Of a stretch of DNA of 64,000 nucleotides, positions 1 through 12,200 are shown piece by piece. The stretch spans positions 335,044-399,043 of the forward strand of contig JBAMDO010000006.1 in NCBI GenBank assembly GCA_037074765.1. The letters run 5' to 3'. A program made the translations under genes and the position numbers. The notes under the pieces were generated by a model that worked only from the letters and a program-made list of their open reading frames with translations, had not been told where the DNA came from and made no database searches. The stretch's first letter is position 1. Each line of letters opens with the position of its first letter. Origin of the DNA: Mansonella perstans. Taxonomy: Eukaryota; Nematoda; Chromadorea; Rhabditida; Onchocercidae.

Positions 1-219
1 TCTCTTCAGAAATTTTGACGTTGCTAAAATTTAAATTAATATGTGCAGACAAAGACTGTTATATTATGATTAATTTATATTGGCCTTATTAAATTAAACG
101 AAATGATTATAAATAGGTCACTAGAAGAACTAAAAATTAATTTCCACTCATTTTCATTTCAGCAAATGAAAACTAAAGATGATAATTTGAATCAGCACGT
201 ATAAACAGTTGTAACGTAC

Positions 220-3200
220 CCGCCAGGTATAAGTGGTTCTCCATTCCGAAACCAAGCTACTTCCGGAGCTGGATAACCGGCCACTTTAATCGAGAAATTC
301 ACTGTTTCACCTTCGTTTACTTGACGGCTCTTCATTTCAGCTACAATACTTGGCGGTTCCAATTTCTTGCTGACAGTTAGGGCTGCGCTTGCCTCAGTTT
401 GGCCTTCACTGTTTTCTACTTTCAGTGTAATCTGAATTAACATATTAGTTTTTAAAAGTAGAAAAATGATTACAATCAAACTCACAAAGTTTCTAAAATC
501 TATTAGAATTAAAGCCCACAGAATATTTCAAAATAGTGCCTTTTTTCCATTATCAGATAAGTTTGCTTCGAAAATTTTGATCGAGGTTTTTCCAGTATTT
601 TCATCGAATTTGACTTCAACTTTGTCATTACTCTCCAATTTCATTTGATCCATATACCAGCTTATGTTTGGCGTAGGTCTTCCAGAAACAATAGCACTGA
701 ATTTTACGGTTTGGCCTTCCTCAACCGTGTGATCCTGCGGCTGTCTTATAATTTCCGGTTTGCGAAGAACTTCTTTGATTTCAACACGCGCATGTGATTC
801 ACTTGTTCCATACGAGTTTGACGCCTTAGCAATCAATGTTCCGGACATATCTAATTTAGCTTCGTTTATGGTTACGTGGTACTTTCCTTCACCTGAAAGA
901 GACGATATGAATGTTTTTGAAAAAAGAATAATTATGCTTCAGAATATTGATTAGGATGAGACTTTTGAAAAATTAAAACTTTGCAGAGATATTCACAAAC
1001 CATGATCTGCAATTTGTACATTTTCATTGTTTATTAGCTCTTTGCCGTTCAGGAACCATTTAACGGTAACTCCTTTGTACGGACGTTCGATGGCAACATC
1101 CCATCGTAATGGTTCACCTTCGTTTACGCTGCGATCAATCAGATGGGTTTTGAATACTGGCTTTGTCAAGTCTGGTTCAACCTGAGATAAATTATATTTC
1201 AAAACTTCTGAATAGAAGTGAAAATCGCACATTTCTATATAAAAGCGAAGAAATATTTCTTTTACCGTACTGAAAATCTGAAAGAAATCTAATTTAATTT
1301 GATTTTGGTGCGTGCCGTTGATCAAAATATTTCTATTCAATAACTTCTCAAATGAGAAAAAGAGAAATACGAACTTTCAAAACAACTTCCTTGCCTACCA
1401 TACCGGCTGCATTTTCTGCGGTAACAACCACTTCACCGGCATGTTTCACGTTCGTTTTTTCTATTTTCAAGATGTAAACTTCTTCGAACGATTTCATTAT
1501 GATATTTGTATCCGATGGTGATAGTTCACGTCCATTTAAGTGCCATTTTACTGTTGGCACAGGCTTTCCAGTTATTTCAACTCGAAACTCGGCCGTATCA
1601 TTTTCCTTGATGGATAGTGAATTCGGTCCTATAAGATTGAAACTCTTTCAGCAAGTGTCAGTAAGATACTGCACAACAAAATGCACAATTAGAAATTTAT
1701 GAGAAAGTGCGAATGAGAAATGACTAGAGTTTAACAGATATGATACTTGAATACAGTTACTTAAATTACTTCGTAATTTCCTGAATCAAAACTTTTTTTG
1801 CTCATCTTATGCCATGTAAGTTATAAAATTCAAAGATCTAAAATTTTAACAAATTAACCTTTGATGATTTCAGGTGCGATATCCCTCGGATTGACAGTCA
1901 TGTTGAAAGAGGAAGATGCCTGTCCGCCTTCATTAGTTGCTGTTACCTTGATATTACCAGCCATTTGCAGTGGAACTTGCTCAAATATCAGTACACTTTT
2001 ACTTTCTTCGTTTCTAATTTTGACTCCTCCAACACCGCTCTAAAAATCTTTTTTATCAGCTACATCTAAATAAAAATAAAAAAAACATCCAAAATCTTTA
2101 AACCTGAAATATTCATGGCTGAAACTTGTATAAAGATAAATCAGTATGGGACTCATAGAACGATTGTCTTTTACAGTTTCAGCCTAGACTTAATCTTCAT
2201 TATAAATTCTATTCTCAATTTTTTAAGGCTTTCATATAAATGAAGTGAACCAGTTACAAATATTCTGAACATTCAATTTTTATTATTCTACTTTTTTACC
2301 TGCAAAGATTTCCCATTCAATGTCCATTCGAAAGTAGCTTCACCACTACATTCAATAGTAACCTCCACTTTATCACCCTCCTTAGTCGAAATATCATTAA
2401 GTGTATTCAGAAATTGCGGTGGTTTCTGAATAGTCTTCTCCTGTACAGCAACTAAATTTGCACTACTTTCCGCTTTACCGGCTTGATTTGAGGCTTTGAA
2501 GGTAATAACACCAGCATATTGGGCCGAATCAACAGTTAACTTATAATCGAAATTCTGGTGGGAAATTTTCACTCCTGTAAAATAGGTTTACTTTTCTTAA
2601 TTAAAACTTCTACATGTATTATAAAAAAATATACTTACACTTCTACATGTAAGTATATTTTAAAAGAAATTTTGACTAAAATTTAGAAGCATTTAAGTTT
2701 ATATGTCAATTGAATTTGTAAACAGTCAAAAGAAAGTTCAAAGCCAACTTATTTTGGAGGATTTATTCAAATTAATATAGAATTTCTTTGATAAATGCTG
2801 GAAAGATACCTGGCATTCCATCGATCAGTTGCTTTCCATTGCTATACCATTCCGCAACAACTTCATTAGGTTCAATAGTTATCTCAAAATCAGCCTTTTC
2901 ACCATATTTAACAGTTTGATCATGAAGTGCCTTCTTAATCACCGGTATTTGCTGTACCGCGGCACTTTCGGATTTCTGAAAAGATCTATTGTCGCTTGTT
3001 GAAGAATAAATTGATTGCATTTTCTTTCTAAGCCAACATAAGATGTTAGGCATGTTCCAAGATCCGATCCACACCTAAAGATCAAACAAGGCTTGTTGGG
3101 AAGAACATTTGCCATTTCCTGGCCAAATATTCACTAAACTGCAGAAATTGAACCTCCAATGACATTATTTAAAACTAGGAAATCACTGCAGAATAAAGAC

Positions 3201-6200
3201 TATTAAAAATTCTGTCCTGAAGTCTAAATCCTAAACAACAAATTTGAAAAATAAAATTCAAAACAATTCATTCCCTTGAATTCTTCTGTTCGTTCTTGCA
3301 CTGTCAACAAAGCGCCGGTTTCATCAACACCTGAAATGTGATTAGTGGCGTTGTCGTAGTGATAATCAAACGATTTCAAAAGTTTGAAGCGCAGATAGTT
3401 TGTTGCTTGCAAGCAAAACATACCGATGGAATTTGTAGCCGTCACGGAAACGGTAGAAGAATCGAAAATTTTAGTATCAATTGTAAGTGTTGAGACACCA
3501 TTACTAGTTTCAACTTTGGCACCTTCCATAGTTTCTTTGATTTTTCGACCACCAATGGACCACTGGTATACAGGGTCGGGTACTGCAATTGCATAAGCTT
3601 GGAACCGAGCCTCCTGGCCCCGTTCAACAGTAACATTTTTAGGACAATCTTCGAATTGCGGCGCAACTGGTTTCCGGCTAACTGTCAAATGTGCCGATGA
3701 TTCCGAACTACCTTCGCAATTCTCTGCTATGCAACGAACAACATCGCTTTCTTCAAGTGTTACTTTCATCATTTCCAGTTTCCAACTGCCATCAAATTCG
3801 CGAATTTTGACACGCTAAAATGTCATATTTTGGAAACAAAAGTGAATAAATATCTTATTTAGCAAAATTTCAACTTTCATTTGAAATTGAAAAAAACTGC
3901 CCAGTAACTTATGCGCAGACAAATCCTGGAATTTCTTCGAAGATTCCAGATATTAAATAAAAACATACTTCTGATTCGGTTAACTCCTTTTCGCCCAAAA
4001 ACCATTTCAAGTTAGCCATGGGCTCAGCTTCAACACGGACCTCGAAAACAGCATTTGACCCCTCAATAACACTTGTATTTACTAAGTTCTCAATGAATTC
4101 TGGCGGGCGTCTTTTCTTTTCAGCAGAAATTATTGTCAGTTTCGCTTTTGTTTCATAACGGCCAACTAAATTTTCGACTCTAAAATCAAGATTTCTCAGA
4201 AAATCAGCTAATAATTCGACTATATCTTGCTCGAAAAGTTAATTCATTTCATAAAATATTAAATAAGCATTGCTCAATCAAAAAGGCTAGATTTTAGATT
4301 TAAAAAGTAAAAAAAGAAAGAGGCTAAAAAAGTCAAAATAACCTGCAGGAAACGTTGCCTTCATATTGCGCCGAATCTACGATAAGCTTATGATCTGTAA
4401 TTGATTGTGTTTCGATGCGTATTCCAGGTGATCCACTGTCTACCTTCTGGCCATTGATAAACCAGGAAACTTCCGGAGTTGGATTCCCACGAACGGATGT
4501 TTCGAAAACGGCCATTTCGCCATATTTAACAGTCTGCAAAAATCCATGCGAAAATTTTGAAGGTTTTTGAGTTGGAAAACTTGATGATTTATGAACTCTA
4601 CCTGTATTATCAATGAAATTCGTAGTTTACTTTGGAAATAATGTAAATTAATTGGCTCTAGAAAAAAGTTTCTTACCTGATCTTCAATATCTTTAACAAA
4701 AGTAGGAGCAGAATATGAATCTTTTTCGGCAGGCTCAACCACAATACGGGCTCTACTTTCTGCCTGTCCATGATCATTGATTGCTGTACAAACAATTTCA
4801 CCGTCATGCAATTCAGTGTTAGCTTTTGAAATTTCAATTCGATAACATCCATTACCTCTATCAATAATTTCGATACCATTTTCACCGGATGTAATCTGAA
4901 AGATGTCAATATATTTCAGCTTAGTTCTTTCATTTAATCACCAATCAAGGTCACGAATTTAAATTTCAAGTTAGAATTTACTTACTACACGGTTAAAGTT
5001 CTTAATTTTTTTTACTTTTTACAGCAAAAAGCAATACTGAAATTGGGAAAATCTATAAAACATTTTATAATTGCGTTAATCAGTCGCTTCAATAATCAAA
5101 TTATTCAATCAATTAAATCAAGAGCTTCTTTTAATTTATATATTCGAATCACGTTTGAATATTCGATTATTGATGACAATTCTTCCCTAGGCGATAACTA
5201 GCACTTAATCATGTTAAAAAAAAGCAACTAACCGGTTTTCCTTTAATCGTAAATGATACTTTTGGATCCGGAAAGCCGCTCACTTCTGTTTCTAAGACAA
5301 CTGTTTGCCCTTCATGCGAGATTTTGTCCTCAAGTGGACGTTCAAACTGTGGTGGAGCTGGTGGTACTCGTACTTTCAACTGAGCATCACAATTTTGTGT
5401 ACCAAGTCGATTAAAACCCTAAAAAAGTTTATAAAATCTCAACTGAAGTTCTTTTACAGATTTATCTGGTAAAAAGTTTTTTTCTTTTTCATTTCTTGCT
5501 TCAAATTTACTTGTAATTTAAACCATCTCTTGGAGAGCGGAAAATTTTCTTCAATAATAACTTACTTGACATGTGACAGTTCCATCGAAATGCCTAGATA
5601 CATCGGTAATTGTCAGGATACAGATTCCATCTTCACTGATAAATCTAATCTTATCTGACATGGATAATGGCACTCCATTAATCATCCAAATTACCTGACA
5701 CGATTTCGTATTTACACGTAAATATGAGAATTTCAAATTACAGGACTGAGAATTGGAAAACTTCAAATTTTTAAATAGTTTCAAGAATTCACTAAATTGA
5801 CTTTACATGCGTTTATTGAACATTTTATGATAACTTTAAACATTTATATTCAATACATCAATGTAATATTAAATGACAGTACCCAATTGAAAAAATCAAT
5901 TTAAAGTTGGTAAAGAAGTGAAACTTACGTCTGGAGTCGGATCACCGGTAAGAACTGCTTTAAATTTAACCGTATCTCCTTCATTGCATTCGACATCTTG
6001 GATTACCGCCTAATAATGTTTTCAGCAAAATACTTCGAATCAGTCAAATTTTTAAAACATCAAAGATTGTTATCAAATGCTAACTGATATCGTTCAAATT
6101 TATACATTGCGCAAAAATAAGCTAAGATTAATTTCCGGATCTCCAAGTATTATGCATTTCGCATATATTATGTAAGTTTTCAGTTCAAAATCATTACAGC

Positions 6201-9200
6201 AGAAAAAGAACCTGGAATTCAGGTGCGATGTGATTCTTATCTGGATCTGGTTCCACCATTAGCCTAGCATTTGTTTCAGCTGTGCCATATTCATTCTTAA
6301 TTCGTGCTGTATAGATACCGCTATCTTCCGGCTGAGCGTCGCGAATTTCCAGCTTAGCATTTTGTCCGTCGTATTCCAATTTAAAATCGTGTGACGGCCG
6401 AAGTGGTTGCTCATCGACCAACCAAACCAGTTCTGGTTCTGGCCATCCCTCCACCTTAACAACAACTATATGTCCATTTATACAAGCAAAAATATATGTT
6501 AAAAGTTGCTACTACTGTTCATGAATTTAATGAACAAAAAAAAGACGAACCTGATAAGATTTTCAATACTAAACTGGGAAAAATTTTTAAAATAAGCCTA
6601 GGCACTGAAAACTTTCACATTTCAAGTAGGATGAGATTTAAATTTCTGTTTACTAAGTGGAAAGATGATGCAATTAAATTAAACTGACCTCACATTCAAA
6701 CGACACTATTGCGCCTTCTTTCACTTCTTGATCTAACAATTTTGTGACAAATGCTGGTGGGGCTGCTTCTTTCTCAACTGAAATTATTCCATAAAAACTT
6801 CAATATCTTTGGTAGTAATAACAAAATGTTGACTGTTGAAACAATGTTAAACTACAATGATACTTCATTTTTTCGATGGAATATTTTATAGTTTGATATT
6901 CTTTCTCATCAAAATAATCTCCCTTTGAGGTTGCATCTTTTAACCAGCTATTGTATCTATTTGCACAAGCTACAGCACAAAATAATTCTTTTAGAGTACG
7001 TAATTACATTTTAGTGCCAACTGAATATAGGTATGTGCTGTTATTTGACAGTTTAACCAGTAACTTGTGCTTACTGTATTACGAATTGGTCACTTCAGTA
7101 CTGACTAGGAACTGTTATCTGATATGATTCAGATGGTTTAAAAAAAAGAACCAATATTGCTACGTCTTAACTGTAAATGATTTTAAATTTTTTATAATGA
7201 ATATTAAATTGAAAGTGGTCAACACTGCAAATTACCTCTTAGCACTTTGAAAAATGCAGATGTAGATGCTTGTCCATATTCGTTAGTGGCCATACATGTA
7301 TACCGTCCAGTATCTTCAACCTGTACCGGATCTATGGTTAAGGCAAAGAAACCATCCTCATCTGCATAGAATGTGTGCCTTTCATCTTCATGCAGTATCT
7401 GATCATCTTTATACCTGAAATCTAATCGATAGCAGATCGATCAATGATATGCTGAATATTAAAATGTATAGAGTAAAGATCACTTTCCGGTCACAGAGTT
7501 CTGTATTATAGCAAATGAAATTGCAGCTTAAAACAGAAGTAATCTGAACTATGTATGTAACACTAATTTCGAATTAATTGTATTGTATCTGAAGTAATCA
7601 CCAAGTGATTTCAGGTAGTGGATAACCGGTAACTTTAAGACACATTTTTGCTGATGATTCTTGCAGTGTCCTAAAACCATATTGTGTCTTGGTTACACGC
7701 GTACCTTGCATGTCAAGAGTGGTACCCGTTGTTGCTGAAACAACCAATTAAAAAGCCAAATCTTTATAAAATCAAACTTCTCAATCATGGCTAATAATAA
7801 CGATTAATGAAGATGAAGAATTGTGCTGCATTTCATAAAGTAATAGAATTTTTCGACAAATAATACATCCTCAGTTCAATCATTTCCAAATTCTGGACTC
7901 AGACATCTTCTAAGCCTAAAATCATAAAATGCTAACTCCAATCGACTGAGCTGCTGCCACCACTATACAAGCTCGTTGTTGAAGCCGTTGGGGATATTAT
8001 TGGTGGTGATTTAATTTTCTTCCGCGGTGGTCCTTCATCGGGACCTGAAAACAAATATTTTAGAGGATTGAAGATATAAAATTCAACAGAAAAACTCTAA
8101 TTGATTTTCGTCGAATTTAAAGTACTTTATGGAATTAAAAATTTAAGTTCTCCTTCTTTCGAATCGAAATTTGGGATGAATCATACCAAACAAGCTTCTT
8201 GAAATTGTGGAATATTCGCTGAATTCTGACCGAACATCACTCATCGTAGCATCTAATTCACTGATTGTGTCCACCTCCATATCTTGCTCTGTTGTTTTAG
8301 AAAATTTTAATAGTAAAAAAATTTGACAAAAATACTTACACCATGATGGATCCACCAGTTCCAGGCCACCATCATCGGCTTCCGTTAATTCAATTACATA
8401 TAAACAGCGAAGTACCATATTTAATTTATTATTTTTGAAATTTAAATCTGAATTCAATAGACTTCAAATGTTTGCAGCTATTAAACTATAAATTCTTTTG
8501 TAGCAATAAGAATAAGAAGCAATGCTGATATGCAGCCAAACTTCTTACTGGAATTTGACAATAGAATTCAATGTGCCAGTTAATATTGAAGAAATCAGTA
8601 GGATCAAGTTTCAATTCGAAATTTTAGAATTCTTCTGCTTTCACATTTTCAAATTTAGAGTGAATTTGCATATTTGCAAATAAGCAGAATAAATTTTGGC
8701 GAATAGTCGAACAAAGTATTGCTCTAATATAAGATGGGATAGTCCGGCGAATAAAAGGAGAAGGTCGATGGTCGAGAGCAAATACCTCTAGTCTGAAGTT
8801 GAAGATAAAGCTTAAGCTAGCATGCTACAGGAAAAATGTTATTTATTGAAATTGTAGATAGAGTATAGAGAAAAAGTTGCGGAATGAAAGAACTCGTTGA
8901 AATCGTTCTTTTTCAGTATCTATCAGCTACTTAAATGTGGCAGAGATGAAGATGAGGAGTTGAAAAGATAGTAATGAGACCCTAAATGTAAGAGTTCTTG
9001 TTTCTTGATGAGAGAAATGCTGTTGTTGTTTGAATCATTTCTCTGTTAGTCCAAAGTCTGACTCATCCTCCGAACTTCAGTTATCCTAGTTGTTCTATCT
9101 CATTTGTTATTTAAGACGAGAATATCTGTTGAATTACAACCCCCGCATACATGTAACGAACCTTCAGAGAACTTCGTCAAGAATATTAAGCAGCTATAGA

Positions 9201-12200
9201 ATAGACCAGTACTAGCAACATCGGCAACCGCAGAATTACTGCAGCTGATAGAGAAAAAGATAATGATAAGTTCGAGCTATTAAACTTCATTAACCATTTG
9301 TCACTGACAAATGTTTGCAGGATATAAATGTAATGATATAAAATTGCTTTCGTCAAAAATTCTTTTCCATTATTCCTATTTTATCTAATTTTTTTGAATG
9401 CAAATCGGAATAAGGAATGCCGGGAATATTCTAAATATTATGAAAATTTTTTGCATGCTTCTCAATTCCTTGTACTTTTGAACATATTTCCAAAGAATGA
9501 TATTTGGACTTTAGTTTAGATTAAAATTGAACTTGAAATTTTCTTTTTCCAAATTTTTGTTTCGAAATATGTAAGCAAACCTATATATTTGTCGCTAATG
9601 ATTTAAAGATCTTTTACATTTATTTTTTAATACAGAAATCATTTCTTCAGCGCATTTGATGTAAGCAAATTAAATTTTAAATTTATTATGATTTTTCAAA
9701 ATAAAATTAAATTAAGAAAGGAAGGATTGATGAAAAAAATACATAAAAAAATAAAAAAATATATACCATCATGTTCCTGCATTTCACTCATGTTTTTCAA
9801 CCAGGCTTGTTGAACAAATTCGATCGATTGGTCTTTCGCACTAATTTGAAACTCCGGAAGTCCCGGTTCATTAGGTTTAAACTCCAAAACCTCGGGTTTT
9901 GCTTCCGGAACTCGGATGGTATATTTGTCAAGCTGTATTAATATGGTACACTTATAGTTAGTTAATTGTTCATTCTGTCATTAATCAAATTAACCATTTC
10001 GCATGAATTGAATTTAGATTATTCATTATTATTAATTTTTTGTTGTTTCGAGCAATTCAATTAGTTCTCTCAAGTATTCTTGAAACGTAAAGCGTAATGT
10101 CTTACACGTATAGTGGCGTAATGTTTGTAAGTTGGCGTATCTTTGCTGCTGTTTTTGTCCGTAAACATTAATTTGTTTTTGAATAGAAATACATAGCGTT
10201 CAGTTGGTTCCTCATTACCTTCCCAGACCAGAAATGAATCCTAGAAAATAATAGTTTATAACATTTGGGATTAGAATTTAAATTTGAACTTGGGAACTTA
10301 ATTCATAGTTAGTTTATTGAGAATTATTTTAGAATGCGGAAAAAATATTCATTTTAAAATTTGAAAAATTAACGGCTTTTTTAATATCATTAGGAGATTG
10401 CTCAAGATATTTTTTACAGTCAGAGCAAACGAAATTATCTTTTCACTAATTTTTATCATTCAGCAGCTCTCTTCTCCTTAAATATTGGAAATTTTTGTTT
10501 CCCAAAAATAAATAAAATGCAACAACTTTTCGACTGCTGATTATTCAAATTCCTTAGATTAAAATGTCAGATAAGAAAAACATTAAATTTCGAAACAATT
10601 TTCTTGATTTGGAAAAAGTTAAATGTGAATGTTGTCGAATAAAATTTAGACTTGACATGAAACACACAATTGTTTTTGTTTAATTGTCTCAATCTCATCA
10701 AAACTGTTTTATTGATTGTTCTCGTTGTCTCCTTGCATTTTGTTTAATTTGGCAAAAGCGATTAACTAACATGTCGATAAAGTCGGCCGAGTTTATTCAG
10801 ATCGCCAGGATAGTGTTCAATATTCTTGATATATTTCATATCGGTGGCACGTTCTGGTATCGACATCATTAGTTCAAGAGCTTTTTGTGTTGTTTTTGTA
10901 TCCAGTTTAGCCCGTGATGCATATTTAACAAATTCCTCAAATGATTTGCTTAATAACAAATGATGGTATTGTTAGAAAGATTTTTTGAACACTGTGGAGT
11001 GAAGTGACATGACAAAATTTTGGTATCAACAACTGGTTCTTGCAGCGTTCATATTCGCTTTTTCAATCATCTTCTGCTGATTTAAAAATAAAGTTCTGTT
11101 TCAAATAGCCTTAGTACTTGGCATTTAATAAGGCCTAAGTGTGCAAATTTTAGAGGAGAAATAAACTTCATTCCTGGTTCAAAATAAACTTCAAATTTTG
11201 ATTTTTTTCAGTTTCCTAGGATTCGGTGAAATTTGAAATACCTTGAAGTAATTCTGATATTGAACAATACGATCAGCAATATTTTGCAGGTGCTCTTCGT
11301 ATGTTTTTGTACCAGCTTCTATTTCATTACTCAACTCCTGAATGATAACACTGATCTGTTAATGATTTAGGAAGAATCGAGAAGTTCTAGCTAAAAATTA
11401 GAAAGGTAAGAAAGATGAGTTAAAAAATCAAATTTTAAATTAATGCTTTTTCAGTACATCTTCTGATCATTCTCTTCAATTTTTTGCACGTAAAATTATT
11501 CGAGAAACTTTCAAATTCATAAGTGGAATAAATGCAAAGAGTTTGTCAAAAAAAATTCCAAAATAAATAGGTAATCGAACATTTTATTCAACAGCATGAG
11601 ACAAGAAAGAAAAAACCTGACAGTGAAATATATGTGCTTAACTGATTCGAATTTTTGGAATGAGTCCGTTTAAAAATAAATCTTCTAATATGCCTACCGA
11701 TTGCGCAATTTTCATAGCTGTGCAAATATCAAGAATTTCCAAGTGCTTAGAAATGTAAGCTTAAAGTTGAACGATAAATTGAAAAATACGAAATTGAAAA
11801 TTGTCATAGAGTAACGAAATATATTTATTTCAGAATGGAAAAGGGAAAGGAAATTTAAACAACCTTCACCGGTGCAATAAGGGAACGCTAACTTTTAAGA
11901 ACTGTCATGAAAGCTAGGCCATGAAATTACAGTTATTATTGCAAATCAAAAGTTGAAAAAACTTTTGAGAATCGTAGAATTTGACCAGGAATTTGTAGAA
12001 ACGATATAACATATAATGTTTGAAGACTCAGTGAACCAAAAGCATTTGTATTCATACAAATTCGACGAGACCAAATTTCAGATATATTTTAAGGTAATGT
12101 GAAATATTGATCATATTGGAGATTAACAGCGATAATTGCGCACTTATTGCCAACAAAATGATTCTAATGCATTTTAAAAGAAAGTTTTAGAAGGCGGAGA

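Larger units (their letters stand above)
220..2975 (-). other. unc-89: unc-89 Ig domains 8-12 and part of 13
   Basis: Exons are 2810-2975 and 2300-2574 (Ig8, start of Ig9), 1859-2039 (rest of Ig9), 1375-1628 (Ig10), 1001-1181 and 540-892 (Ig11, start of Ig12), and 220-431 (end of Ig12, start of Ig13). Recognisable pieces include HDQTVKYGEKADFEI, DISTKEGDKVEVTI, SLSIKENDTAEFRVEITG, RSVNEGEPLRWDVAIE, DHTVEEGQTVKFSAIVSG and RQVNEGETVNFSIKV. They match, in order, the C. elegans Ig domains that follow the KSP-repeat region as I recall them. The exon 540-892 ends at a GC donor (AAG then GCACTA), the only in-phase choice seen. Ig13 is cut at residue GG of PLIPGG, where a GTACGT donor leads left out of the window. 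Confidence 0.9.

Noticed and set aside
3442..3666. Second minus-strand frame inside the large unc-89 exon
   Set aside because: It is out of frame with the Ig-coding sequence and carries no homology; a shadow.
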